A DNA stretch of 64,000 nt from Thecaphora thlaspeos (lineage: Eukaryota; Basidiomycota; Ustilaginomycetes; Urocystidales; Glomosporiaceae), in NCBI GenBank assembly GCA_900291925.1, contig UWYS01000006.1:62001-126000 (forward strand), written 5' to 3'. A program made the translations under genes and the position numbers. The notes under the pieces were generated by a model. The model saw only the letters and a program-made list of their open reading frames with translations, had not been told where the DNA came from and did not search any database. Within the stretch, counting starts at the first letter, position 1, and the number at the start of each line of letters is the position of its first letter. Of this stretch, positions 45,260 to 56,171 are shown one piece after another.

Positions 45260-48200
45260 ATGACGGCCGCCACGGCTTTCAGCTCCATCCCCGCCGAGAT
45301 CTGCTTTGAACCCTTTCAGATCGGCCCCAACCGTGGACACTTCTCCCTACTCTCTGGCAGCAGCAGCAGCCGCAGCCGGCTGCCCCACATCACCACCGCT
45401 GCTGCTACCGCTGCTGCTACTGCCACCCTGGCCCCGATGTCGAACCACTCGATATCTGCGCCTATTTCGCCTATGTCCGACAGCACCGTCGTCTCTCCGA
45501 TCGCCAGCACCCCTCGTGCCGCTTCGCCTTCGCCCAAGCGCAAGGGGAGAGCCGGCGAGGAGGAACTCGCCGGCCTCGACGCTGAGAGCATCGCGCACCA
45601 GCTTGCCACGCCGACGGTCCTATCGGCTCCGGCCACCAGCAGCGCGCTCCTGGCCCAGGCCGCCGTCTCGCAACATCTCACGCAACCCCTCCTGCAGGCT
45701 CTCGATCAGGCCCATCAGGATCAGCGTGAGGTGGAACGCCTCCTCGTCCTGGACCAGGCCTCCGATCCACCTCCCGACGCCAAGCAAGGCAGCCGACCCT
45801 CTCCGGCGGCGGCGGCTGCTGCCGCGATCGACGGCACGACCCCAGTGGATTCGCAGCAATCACCCTCGGCGGAAAATGGCACAGCAGCAGCGGTAGACAC
45901 CGCGGCGGATGCCCAGGGTGAGCGAGCGTCCAGCCTTGCCGCGCATCCGACGGCTCAGGGGACGGCCTCAGCCGGGGCGTCGAGCTACGGCTCGGATGGC
46001 GAGTACGAGGACGCAGCCGAGAGTTCGGCCTCTCCACCCGTAGTAGATGCAAAGCTTTCTGCCGAGGACGTCAACACGTCGTCCTCCGCGTCGCCACCAT
46101 CACGACCTCCCTCGCAGCTCCCTCTTGGACTGCCGCACGAGAACGCGGGGCCCGCAGCAACTGCGACTGCTACTGCGTCCGCGTCCACCGCTGCTGAGGA
46201 TGAAGTCAATCGCCCCGTCCTCACGGCCCAGCCCGATATCAGCCGTACGCCCTCCACCTCGACCACCGGCTCCAGCCACGCCGGCAGCGTTGATACCGCC
46301 ATCAGCTCGGCCCACTCTACGGCCGCCTCGAGCTGTCCCGGCTGCCCCGAACGTTCCTGCGACACGCTCAAAGTCGTCGTCGACGGCGAGCCCAGCGTCG
46401 ACGCATCGCGGAATTCGCCCCTCTCCTTTGTTTCTGAGCCGGCAGAGGTGGCTCCAGCCCCAGGGACCTCGGCGCTGATGAGCAGCTCGCCGGTCGCCGA
46501 GGACAGCGGCACCGCTTTTCCGTCCCTGTCCACGTCGGCACCAGCAACAACATCGGAGCGGCGAGGCGAGGCGATGGTGGCCGATGGCAGCACCATCACA
46601 ACGGCTGCGGCGACCGCCGCAGCCACGCAGACGCGCCAGCAGCAGGAGGATAAGGCGGTCCAGGCCAAAGTCCGGCGATACGCGGCACTGCTCGAGCTGG
46701 TCGAGACCGAGCGCAACTACGCCGACGATCTGGCGACGCTCGTCCTCGTCTTTTTCGACAACCTCTGCACGATGCCCTACTTCGAGGACCAGCCGTCGCG
46801 CCACGCGCTGGTGACGCGCAACTCGGAGGACCTGCTGCGCCTCCACCAGCGCCTCTCGGCGCGCATGGATGCCATTATGTCGGAGCTGGGGCTCCGCAGG
46901 GGCGCCTTTGCCTCTGCCTCTGCCGCTCCCGCCTCGGAGCGCGCAGCGCGGTCCGACCTGGAAAAAGCGCTCAGCCCCGAGGCCGACGAGGCCGTCGTGC
47001 GCGTCGCCAAGCTGTTTACGGGCATGATGCCGTCACTGCAGGGCTACAAGGCCTTCTGCTCGCGGCACGGCGAGGCGCTCACGCTAGTCCGCGAGGCCGA
47101 GAAGCGCCACGCCGACTGGGACGCGTTCGAGCGACGCTGCTCCGACATCTTGCGGATGAGCCGCGCGCCCGGCTACGGCGCCTCTCGCCCGCCGTCTGGC
47201 GCCTCGACGCCGAGCGTAGGCACGGCCGCTGCCAGCAGCCCGGCATCCTACTTTACGCCGATCGTTCCGCCGAGCTCCAACGCCAACGCTGACAGTAACG
47301 GGCGCTCCAGCTTCAGCTCGGGCCCAGGCTCAGGCTCAGGCTCGGGCTTCGCCTCGGGCAGCACCAGCGCCGCGGTGACGCCCGGCTCGGTTCACTCTGC
47401 GATCCGGCAAAACTCATCGCGCCTCCTCTTCCGCGATTTCCTGATCAAGCCGGTCCAGCGCCTCTGTCTCTACCCCTTGGTGCTCCAGACGCTGCTCAAG
47501 CACACCACGTCGAGTGGCACTGTGGGCTCGGCCGAGCTCTCGACGGCGATCGCGCTGATGCGCGAGGTGGCCGACCAGGTCGATGAGGCCGGCAGGCGCC
47601 GCGAGCTCGAGCTGATGTCGGACCTTATCACGTCGCGCGTCGAGGCGCATCACGGCGTCTCTCTGGGCTTCCTCCGCTCGCTCGGCGAGTGCCGCCTCGC
47701 CGGTACGCTCGACGTCCTCCACCACCACCGCACCCTCGACCCGCTCGTGGCGCCGCTGCGCTTCAAGTATTTTGGCGTCTTTCTTTACGACGGCTTCATT
47801 CTGCTTGTCAAGGTCAAGAAAGGGCCGGCCTACGAGTGCCGCCAGTGGTTCCCGCTGTGGGCGGCGCGCCTCTCCAACGTCGAGGAGGGCAGCAGCCTGC
47901 TGCCCCACTCGTTCCGCCTCTCGGTCCGTAGTCATCACTTTGAGATCGCCGCTTCCAACGCGCGCGAGCGGCAAGTGTGGATCGACGCGCTCTCGACGTG
48001 TATCTCGAATGCCACCCTCACGCCCCCCGGCACCGAGGCGAACTTTCCCTCAAGCCTTTTCCTCGGCGGTGGCGACGGCTCCGACTCTGATGGAAACGCC
48101 AATTCGGCCGGCGCCACGCCGAGTGCGAACCGCGGCGCCGATGCCGCCAGCTACTGGGACGCCGTCCGGCCGGCCGTCGGCGATCCGTTGATGGAGTTCT

Positions 48201-50569
48201 TCGCGCAACACGCCGCCAGCGCTGTCGCATCACCGCCGCAGTCTTCGACGGCAGCCTTGTCATCGTCAGGCGCCATCGTCGCCGAAAAGGGGCAAAAATC
48301 CACGGCGGCGGCAGCGGCACCGGCGGCAGCCACCGCGACCGCGTCATCGAACACTCCCTGCGCCGGCGCGGCTTCCTCTGCCTCCGCCTCCTCGACCGCT
48401 GCCGCTGCCGCTGCCGCCGCCGTCGCGACGTCGTCGTCGTGGATTCCAACCGAGATCCTGCTGAGGCACGCCTCGCCCTCGTCGCGCAGTGTTGTTGACA
48501 GAGGCATGGTCTTCTCTGACCTCGTGCTCCACGCGCGGAGCTCCAAGGATGCCGGCGATCTCTCTTCGCTGTGGCTGCCGCACAACCAGACCCTCGGCTC
48601 GGCCGTCGGTACCGCGATAGGCTTCAGCCGCCTCTCGGCCAAAGACACGTCGACCGTCAAGATCCAGCGACGGAAGAGCTGCATTGGCTCGCTCGAGAGC
48701 GCCGACGCCGGCGCCGCCCGGACTGAGGGCGGACAGCAGTTTCTCTTCACGGCGACCGTGATGCAGCCGGGCTTTGCGCGCGCTCGTCCCTCGGCCCGGT
48801 CGATTGCCGACTTTTCGTCCGCCGGCGACGCTGGTGGCGCCACCGCCAGCTGGAAGGCGTCTCTGCGCAAGAAGGCGAGCAAGGTGAGGCCTCCAAGCAT
48901 CTTTGCGCCCAACGGTCTCACGGTGCGGACCGACGACCTCTCGCCACGCTCGCCGCACTCGGCCAAGTCTACACCGACCTCGCCGATCCAGTTTACGCGC
49001 GACCTCCAAACGATCGAGTTCGGCGTCCCTCCCGTTCCGCAGATGCCTGCGTCCGGAGCAGCCGACATGCCTCAGCTCGGTGGCGGCGCGGTGAGCGGCG
49101 GACAGCAGCTGCGGCAGGGCTCCGCCGACATCTCGATCTCGTCAAACTCGTCCCCGCGGCCTGGCCATGGCAACCCGGGCGGCTTCCAGACGCAGACGCC
49201 GTTCGGCGGCGGCGGCCTCAACTCCAATGCGAGTTTGTTTGTCAACCTGCGTTCCGCCGCCGCCGCCGACGGTTGGCGCAGTTCGAGCATCTACGGGATG
49301 AAAGAGACGTTGTCCGCGTCGTTTGGCGGCGGACGCAGGAGCAGGACGCGGTCGGCCCAGACCGACGCGACCGACCTCTCGGCAGACGTTTCGGTCTCTT
49401 CGCGCGGCGTCTCGCCGATGAGCTCGACGACGGCGCTCCCGCAGGCCGTGGCAATCGACGAGCAGGGCGGCCACGCACAGATGGACGCATCGGCAGCCGC
49501 GATGCCGACAACGACGACGACAACGCACGGGGAGCAGATGACGGGCCGACTGCGATCCGGCTCGCGCTCCAACGCGATGAGGCCGAGCTCGCTGAGGCGG
49601 GCCCTGACCAGCGCTTCGCTCACTGGACGGAAGCGGACGCAAAGCGACGTTGGCATGCTGCTGGGTCTGGATGGCAAGCCCACGGGCACTGCTGCCAGCG
49701 GGCCACCGCTTTCGACGACGATGCTCCCGACGCGGCGCCTCGAGCGGACAAACACCAACGTGACGATGCCGGCTGACGAGCGGAGGAAGAGCGGCGGCAG
49801 CGTCAGTCTGCGGAAAGGCCTCTCCAGGCGCTTCGGCGACAACGGCACCAGCGTCGACGCTCAGAACCCGGGCTCCAAGGAGACGCTGGGCGGCAGCCTG
49901 CGCCGCTCGCGGACGATGCTCTTCTCGGGTCAGACGTGGCTCGGCTCGCTCTCTTCATCAGACACCACCACCGTTGGCGTCGACAGGGTCCACGGCGTCT
50001 CGATGCCCTCTGGTTCGGTGATGGCGGCACAGGATGGCATTAGCCCCAAGGGCTCGCCCTCGCTCGACGGCCGTGACACGTTCATCAGCAGCGGTGACGA
50101 TGCCTTCGAGCGGATGGAGACGGCGACGTCGACCTCGGCGAGCTCGAGGCCGCTGTCGCAGTGCCGCAGCTTCACCGACCCGGAGCTGGCGAGCAAGGTC
50201 GGAAGCGCCAGCGTCATCAGCAGCGAGCCGTTGCGCGGGCGCGAGGTGACGCGAAGCGAATCAGCGCCCGCGGTCCCCCTGGTGGCAAAGGCGTCGGACT
50301 CGCCCAAGCGCGGCTCGAGGATGTTTAACACGTTGCGCTTCCTTCACTCAAATCGGCTCGCGACGATCCCGCTCAAAGCAGTGGCCGAGACGTCGATCGA
50401 GCACTCGGACACTCTCCCATCTTCTTCGGCGGCGGCCTCGAGCCCGCGCCACGGCTCCTCGCCTGTCAAGGGTCGCATTAGCCTGCCGGCCCGCCTCTCG
50501 CTACTCGACAATCAGACGGCCGTGTCGACCTCGACCGGTCGCAACGATGCCGGCGGCAAAAAGAACTAG
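45260..50569 (+). CDS. RhoGEF (DH-PH) protein with long disordered flanks
   Basis: Single exon, 1769 residues. The DH domain (about 468-790) begins VRRYAALLELVETERNYADD, the canonical first helix with its conserved Glu, and contains KLFTGMMPSLQGYKAFCSRH and RDFLIKPVQRLCLYPLVLQTLL, the signature helix. It is interrupted by a Ser/Gly-rich insert of about 80 residues. A PH-like domain follows (about 805-915: LRFKYFGVFLYDGFILLVKV, SFRLSVRSHHFEIAASNARE, RQVWIDAL). The protein should catalyse GDP/GTP exchange on a Rho/Cdc42/Rac-type GTPase at the plasma membrane, controlling polarity. The N-terminal 450 and C-terminal 850 residues are low-complexity, Ser/Ala-rich with many SP/RS motifs, probable phosphorylation sites. 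ATG 45260 is the first in frame; the frame is open slightly further upstream without an ATG. Confidence 0.9.
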   Translation: MTAATAFSSIPAEICFEPFQIGPNRGHFSLLSGSSSSRSRLPHITTAAATAAATATLAPMSNHSISAPISPMSDSTVVSPIASTPRAASPSPKRKGRAGEEELAGLDAESIAHQLATPTVLSAPATSSALLAQAAVSQHLTQPLLQALDQAHQDQREVERLLVLDQASDPPPDAKQGSRPSPAAAAAAAIDGTTPVDSQQSPSAENGTAAAVDTAADAQGERASSLAAHPTAQGTASAGASSYGSDGEYEDAAESSASPPVVDAKLSAEDVNTSSSASPPSRPPSQLPLGLPHENAGPAATATATASASTAAEDEVNRPVLTAQPDISRTPSTSTTGSSHAGSVDTAISSAHSTAASSCPGCPERSCDTLKVVVDGEPSVDASRNSPLSFVSEPAEVAPAPGTSALMSSSPVAEDSGTAFPSLSTSAPATTSERRGEAMVADGSTITTAAATAAATQTRQQQEDKAVQAKVRRYAALLELVETERNYADDLATLVLVFFDNLCTMPYFEDQPSRHALVTRNSEDLLRLHQRLSARMDAIMSELGLRRGAFASASAAPASERAARSDLEKALSPEADEAVVRVAKLFTGMMPSLQGYKAFCSRHGEALTLVREAEKRHADWDAFERRCSDILRMSRAPGYGASRPPSGASTPSVGTAAASSPASYFTPIVPPSSNANADSNGRSSFSSGPGSGSGSGFASGSTSAAVTPGSVHSAIRQNSSRLLFRDFLIKPVQRLCLYPLVLQTLLKHTTSSGTVGSAELSTAIALMREVADQVDEAGRRRELELMSDLITSRVEAHHGVSLGFLRSLGECRLAGTLDVLHHHRTLDPLVAPLRFKYFGVFLYDGFILLVKVKKGPAYECRQWFPLWAARLSNVEEGSSLLPHSFRLSVRSHHFEIAASNARERQVWIDALSTCISNATLTPPGTEANFPSSLFLGGGDGSDSDGNANSAGATPSANRGADAASYWDAVRPAVGDPLMEFFAQHAASAVASPPQSSTAALSSSGAIVAEKGQKSTAAAAAPAAATATASSNTPCAGAASSASASSTAAAAAAAAVATSSSWIPTEILLRHASPSSRSVVDRGMVFSDLVLHARSSKDAGDLSSLWLPHNQTLGSAVGTAIGFSRLSAKDTSTVKIQRRKSCIGSLESADAGAARTEGGQQFLFTATVMQPGFARARPSARSIADFSSAGDAGGATASWKASLRKKASKVRPPSIFAPNGLTVRTDDLSPRSPHSAKSTPTSPIQFTRDLQTIEFGVPPVPQMPASGAADMPQLGGGAVSGGQQLRQGSADISISSNSSPRPGHGNPGGFQTQTPFGGGGLNSNASLFVNLRSAAAADGWRSSSIYGMKETLSASFGGGRRSRTRSAQTDATDLSADVSVSSRGVSPMSSTTALPQAVAIDEQGGHAQMDASAAAMPTTTTTTHGEQMTGRLRSGSRSNAMRPSSLRRALTSASLTGRKRTQSDVGMLLGLDGKPTGTAASGPPLSTTMLPTRRLERTNTNVTMPADERRKSGGSVSLRKGLSRRFGDNGTSVDAQNPGSKETLGGSLRRSRTMLFSGQTWLGSLSSSDTTTVGVDRVHGVSMPSGSVMAAQDGISPKGSPSLDGRDTFISSGDDAFERMETATSTSASSRPLSQCRSFTDPELASKVGSASVISSEPLRGREVTRSESAPAVPLVAKASDSPKRGSRMFNTLRFLHSNRLATIPLKAVAETSIEHSDTLPSSSAAASSPRHGSSPVKGRISLPARLSLLDNQTAVSTSTGRNDAGGKKN

Positions 50570-52052
50570 GCGCCTCACGCCTCCCCCCACGTGCGGGCGG
50601 CTCGCGTGTGCTACAGTGTTGCTTGCATCCCATGCTCCTTTTCTTCCCTTTGCACTTGGTCTCTCTCGAGGTTGCGCATCATGGCGCTCACACCGTCCGC
50701 ACCGTCCATTGCACCGCACTTGACCGCTCGCCCGCTCGCCCGCTCGTTCTTCTGCTCGATGCTGTACGACAGCCTATGCACACGCTTGCATCCACCTAAT
50801 GCCTCGTCTGCTTGCCCCATGGCTCGACGGCGACACCGCGCCAGCACGAATAGCAACGCCGTCGTTGATTTTCCCCCTCTAGGTGTAAACGAGAAAGAAG
50901 CCGGGCGAGGTAGCGTCAAGCTGTTCTCGAGCTCACCGTCCCACACCACCAAGTCACCTCGCCTTGATGCTACCGGCACCGTCTCGTTACAAATGCTCCT
51001 CTAAGGGGACATGTCGTTTGGGCTAATCCTTCCGTCGACCAAGACTTTTCTTGATGGAGGTAAAGTGGGTTGTGGAAGCCCGGTATCAGCGCCGGACACT
51101 TCTCGACGCCCCTTTTCCAATCATTACTGTATCCGTCGCGTCGCATCGCTTTGTTACAACGCTGCAGAGACGACAACGAGGGCGACGCGACAACCGTGAT
51201 GTGATGGCTTTCTTTCGAGGCTTGTTGCCCATCGCAGTTCCTCATCTCTTCACTGATTCGACACGAGTCTTCACAGCACTCCCTCACCGCGCCAAGTACA
51301 GTACAGAGGACGGCACTGAAGCTCCCATCTGGTCGAAAACGTCGATGGGCAAAGCCTAGCTAAGTTACCGCTTCGTTCATCTCTCACTGCTCTCTCTATT
51401 ATATTTCTCCGTTTCAAAGCCAGTTCAAGTCGCCACACCCTGCAGCGAACAATGAACCCATCTGCCGACGCCTCGCAAGACGTATCAAGGCTGTCTCCGA
51501 TCAATCTCATGGATCACTCAGCTCATCCAGCGAATCGGCCTTCCTCACCCCACCCCTTCAGCCCGCCTTGATGACAGCTGAACAACAACCGCTCCGGATG
51601 CGCGCCCACCTTGGCGTACTGGACCTATGCCCCTGTCCCCCCCCCCACCCACATTTGCGAATTCGAGCAACGGGGACGGTCATCGGGATAGAGGGCGATG
51701 GGCAGACGAGCGAGGCACTAGCATCCCTCGCCATTCGGCCCCCCTATCGTCGACTCGACTCAGGCATCCCTGACGTGGGAGCAACGGTTTAAGTAGCCGC
51801 TCTTCAGCTCAGTCGGTTCTCTTCTTCTCTTGTCTTTCCTTCACCACCGTTCTCTCCTATCTTACCCTTCCAGCCGTCTCTGGCAGATAGCACCACACCG
51901 TCTCTCTTTCTCTCTCGATCAACGTAGCAAGTCAGGCACTTGCTTCCACACCATCCACCTGTGCTCGAGCAACGTCACCTTCTTTCATCCAAACCTACTC
52001 GCCCGACCCCACTACGTTTGCCGGTCAAACGCCATCTACCTTCTTTTCAACA
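50570..52052. other. intergenic region upstream of the expansin gene
   Basis: 1.5 kb between two plus-strand genes. The first part is RhoGEF 3' UTR. The last 250 bases are pyrimidine-rich leader; a TTTAAGTA stretch near 51788 could be the core promoter of the expansin. The open frames at 50591-51359 have no recognisable content. Confidence 0.45.
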
Positions 52053-53556
52053 ATGAAGCTCCAGCCTAACTTCATCCTCCTCCTTGCGCCTCTTCTGGCT
52101 TCGACCTTGTCAGTCGTCAGCGCTGATGACCGAGTGCTCGTTCGATCTTTCGCACCAGGCGGAACGGGTGCGGGTGCGGGACACCGTAGGGTCCTCGATC
52201 GACGTCGACGCAGTTACGTCAAGTCGACTAGCAAGCAACAATGCGACGCCCCCAAGTACGCAAGCAAGTCGTCGCACGCTCGACCGCAAGCCGGTGTTCG
52301 TGGTGATAAGAACGACGGCGGGAAGGGTGGTGAGGAGACGGACACCACCGAGACCAAGGAGAACGACGGCAAGACTGAGGATGAATCGAAGCAGGACGAT
52401 TCCAAGCAGGAGGCAGGAAAGAACAAGTCGCAAGGTAACGGCGGCGCTTCGCCCCACTCTGGCGGTAGCGTCAAGGGTTCGGGCAGCAATCATGGCACCG
52501 GCACCGGCACCGGCACAGGCACCAAGACGGGCGCTGGATCAGGCGGCGGATCGAGCACTGGCTCGAGCGAGCCTTCCATCACGGATGGCAAATCACTCAC
52601 CGTCCGCGGTCAGCTCTCGTCAGGAAAGCTTCCTGCGGGACAGGACTGGTCTCTCCTCTCTACGTCTATGCAGTGGAAGGGCAAGGGCACCACTTTCGGC
52701 GGCAGTGATGGCTTCTGGCAAGGTGGTGCTTGCATGTACGACGATCTGCCCCACGAAAACCTTCCCTCGCTCGCTATGAACGAGCGAAACTGGCTTGGAG
52801 GTTTCGCCTGCGGCTCGTGCGTCGAGATCCAACGTACACCCATTTCCACCTTCAAGCCGGGAACAGACTGGACCATGCAGTCGGGCGTCAAAACGTCTCC
52901 TAACGAAGAGTGGAAGGACAGCGTCGTCGCTTTCGTCTCTGACTGGTGTCCCGGGATGCAACAGTGCAAAGGTGGACTCGATCTGCACCAGGACGCTTGG
53001 AAGCAGGTGACCGGTAGCACGGACGGAACGGAGTTGATGATGCATTGGCGCTTCGTCTCTTGCGAAGACCTCTTCAAGAAGTCTGGAAGCGGTGGAAAGG
53101 CTCTCGAAGTCAAGTGGCGCGACGGCGCTTCTCAGGGTTTCTGCAACTTCCAGATCAGAGGTGCTTACAGGCCTGTCATCCAGGTGGAATACTCGATCAG
53201 TACGTATCGCGATTCCACGACGACTTCCGTGCGCCCCGCCTGACGCTCAAAGGTGCTTCCTTTCTGACCCATTGGATCTTCCAACCCGTCTTCCTGCTGC
53301 TGCTGGCATTTCTTTCCAACCTTTCTCAGAGGGTAAAGGATATTGGGGAGAGGCCAAACATCGCGACATGAGCTTCTTCGATGTCCCCGGATGCGGACCG
53401 TCGGATACATTCGCTTTCCGCCTCACGAGCGCAGATGGAGAGGTGATCGAGAGCGTCGGAGGCTACGTCGCCATCGGTCAGAACATGATCTTTGACGATG
53501 GTATCAACTTTGCTCGCGCCAACACTCAGTCTGCGTACGCCAGCATTCAGGGCTAA
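52053..53556 (+). CDS. secreted expansin-like protein
   Basis: Two exons, 52053-53199 and 53330-53556 (phase 1), 457 residues. Signal peptide residues 1-24 (FILLLAPLLASTLSVVSA). A dibasic stretch DRRRRSY at about 49-55 looks like a Kex2 processing site. A long Lys/Glu/Gly/Ser/Thr-rich linker with a GTGTGTGT run precedes the double-psi beta-barrel domain (about 210-360: GFWQGGACMYDD, NWLGGFACGSCVEIQ, VVAFVSDWCPGMQQCKGGLDL). A C-terminal beta domain follows (IQVEYSIKGKGYWGEAKHRD, GPSDTFAFRLTSADGEVIES), the layout of full-length expansins with a CBM63-like domain. Fungal expansin-like proteins loosen plant or fungal cell-wall polysaccharides without hydrolysis. Intron 53200-53329 lies between the two domains. 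Confidence 0.85.
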
Positions 53557-54304
53557 CCTAGCTCAAGAGGGGAGAGCAGTGGGAGGAGCGGATTGGATGG
53601 CTGGCTGGTACAGCCTTGATCGCCTCTTGCTTGCTTGCTGTCAGTTGTCATCTCAGCCTATCGGTATCGAGCTTCGTGATTGAGACGCTGGACGTTGTCA
53701 AAGCGTCTCCCTACGTTTCGCCGTCATTTCCATCATTTTGGCTTGTACTGTCTGTCTTTGACATCTCACCGTGATCCTGTCTAGATCTTCTAGTTTTCGC
53801 CCGCTGAACCTCCTTTATCTCCCTCTGGGTGCAGTGTTCCGCCGGCGTCAGACGATCCCCATGGGGTTCTTGAATCATACCGGGAGCGGCGGTCAACGGG
53901 AAGCTGGCTCGCAGAAGAGACCAAGGACTGTCAGGTACGCGGCAGGTGCGGAGGGTGTGCGCGTCTGGAGCTATCGTCCGCCGCACTTGGCCCGCACCTC
54001 CTACCAGCTCTCCTCTCCTACCATCACCACCACCACCTTCATCTCACTGTCGACCGCTTGAGGCGAGCTGCGTGTCGTTCGAACCCAATCCTGCCTTGCC
54101 TTCTATGGCAGCAGGCGAAGATGTGCTCTATCTGCAACACCACCCAGTCAGCCAGCCTCGCAAGCTTGTCGACCGACCTCTGACAACTGGCAAGAGCACC
54201 ACAAAGGAAGTCCTCCATCCATGCGTGACTCTGCAACAGGACACCAGTCTACATCCGTCCAATCCAGCTGGAACCGACAGTTTGTATCGACGCCGCCTCC
54301 CACC
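53557..54304. other. convergent intergenic region
   Basis: 748 bases between the stops of the expansin (+) and the Nup49-like gene (-). No repeat or believable ORF. Confidence 0.5.
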
Positions 54305-55678
54305 CTACGGCCCGACGCTCCCAGCCAGACTACTCATCGACGCGAATGGATCGCGGTAGCTCCTGTTTGTCTGCTGGTACCACCTTGCAAAGTCGCGCTT
54401 CAACGTCTCCACCTGTGCGTGCAACGCCGCCACCTCGGCCGCCAACGCCATGAACGACGTGTGTTGTGCTTGGATCGTATCCGAGATCGCTGCCATACCC
54501 ACCGTTGCCACGTCACGTCAAAGTCCAACAAGATAGGTCTCAGCATGGTTGCCTTGAAACCAACGAAGTAAAAAGTAAGCCGCGGCCAAGAGGGAGAAGA
54601 AAAGTGGCAAACTTACCGCCAGGTGTGACTATATCCCTCCGTTCTAACCCGGCGAGATGCTTTTCGATCGTCTCCATCCCGTTGCGGTACCTCGTGATCC
54701 TAGCCTTGAACTCCTCGGCTAGATTGGCAAAGTAGGCCTGGAGCCACTGGATGAATCCCGCGCCGTCGCTGCGTCCCTCGCGTGCGTTCGTAGCGATGGC
54801 GTACAGAGTCGCCTGGTCGGACCGGTCGCGCTCGACGCGGTCGGCTACGTCGCGCGCTTGCGAAGAGTCAGTCTCGAGCGTTGCTGAGAGGGACGTTAAC
54901 GCCTGCGGACGACGTAACGGATAGGGGAGAAATGGGTATCGTTAGTAGGGGAAGGCGGGGCAGAGAGTGGGAGTCGGAAGCAAAAGACGTACAGAGTCGA
55001 GCTCCTGCCACTCGGCGGCACACTTGCGGATATCTGCGCCAAAATCCTTAGTTTTGAGCTCGTCCTTGATCTGCAACTGGGACGAGATGTGTTTGCTGTG
55101 TCATCGTTGGGGGATGCAAAGATGCGGGGATGCATTGTGCGTCAGCCAAGGTATGTGGTGGTTCCATGTCAGACAGGACCCAAAACGAGCCTGGGATGCC
55201 CGCCGGCGACTCACTCGAGCTCTTCCACCAGTTTCTTTGCATCCTCGGGCAGATCGTTGAAGCGTTGCTTTTGGAAGTACCCAAACCGCGAGAAAGGCGA
55301 GGCCGTTGCCTGCTGCTGCTGCGTAGCGGCGTTGAGGCTACCGCCAAACAGCCCTCCCGATTGGGCAGGCTGCTGAGTGGCACCACCTCCAAATAGCGCG
55401 CCCGTTTGAGCAGGCTTCTGAGCAGTACTACCTCCGAACAGCCCACCAGCCGTCTGAGCAACAGGGGCAGAGGCGCCGAAACTAAAGCCGCCCGTTGCAG
55501 GTGCGGGAGCAGGCGCTGCGGCGGATGCGGTAGAGGTGGAAGCACCCGTTGCACCTCCAAAGGTGAATGCGCCCATGGTGCCAGAAAAGGGACGAGTGGC
55601 GGGTGGTTGAGAAAAGGAGAAACTGGCGGAACGTCCCAATGTCGAGCCAGTAGAGGCGCCAGTGGAGGTGCCGAACAT
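54305..55678 (-). CDS. nucleoporin NUP49/NUP58 (GLFG repeat)
   Basis: Four exons: 55678-55215, 55095-54993, 54902-54617 and 54489-54305 (phases 2, 0, 1), 345 residues. The first exon encodes FG repeats (FTFGGATG, FSFGASA, three of GLFGG/ALFGG) and SPFSRFGYFQKQRFNDLPED. Then come coiled-coil segments, ELDKHISSQLQIKDELKTKD, AAEWQELDSALTSLSATLET, GFIQWLQAYFANLAEEFKAR and ISDTIQAQHTSFMALAAEVA. This is the Nup49 (animal Nup58) member of the Nsp1/Nup62 channel complex of the nuclear pore. The spliced model restores an uninterrupted heptad pattern across all junctions. The protein is shorter in FG repeats than yeast Nup49 (472 aa). Confidence 0.88.
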
Positions 55679-56171
55679 GGCCGACCTGTGAAGATGAAGG
55701 CGGGAGGGAAGGAGCCGTGTGCGCTGGCTGGTGAAGATGCGCACGCGGAAGAGAGAGAAGCGAAAGAGACGGTATTGTGTGTGTGTGTGTGTGTGTGTTG
55801 AAGGGGGGAGAGAAGAAAAGGTGGAGAAGGCTGGGGAATCCAGGGTATGGGATGGTCGTGGTGGAGAGGAGAGCAGCGAGGGCGAGGTGCGTTGTTTTGG
55901 GTGCAGCCGCCAAGCAGCACCAGAATTCCAATTGCGTCGCCGTCTTCCGAGCTTGCGTTGCCGTCTTCCGAGCTTGCGTTGCCGTCTTCCGAGCTTGCGT
56001 CGCCGTCTTCCGAGCTTGCGCCGCGCTCGGACGCTCGGACGCTCGGACGCTCGTGCTAACTACACTACTTTTGCTTCTCCCTCCTTCTCCCTCCCTCTCC
56101 CTCCCTCTCCCTCCATCTCTCGCGCTCATCCTCGCCCTGCTCACACCATCAGCGAGGGAGTTACGCCCACC
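55679..56171. promoter_or_regulatory. bidirectional promoter, NUP49 / Mediator 19, with tandem repeats
   Basis: 493 bases between divergent ATGs. It includes a GT dinucleotide repeat (55776-55798), a 21-bp minisatellite with a following 8-bp repeat (55939-56053) and TCTCCCTCCC repeats (about 56080-56115) in the Mediator gene leader. Confidence 0.6.
55939..56053 (+). repeat. 21-bp x4 minisatellite followed by an 8-bp repeat
   Basis: Unit GCCGTCTTCCGAGCTTGCGTT at 55939, 55960, 55981 and 56002 (last two copies vary at the end), followed by GCTCGGAC-type 8-mers (56024-56053), which share CTCGGA with the unit on the other strand. Confidence 0.93.

Noticed and set aside
48151..49068. 305-codon minus-strand ORF opposite the RhoGEF tail
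   Set aside because: Low-complexity antisense of Ser/Ala codons; no independent evidence.
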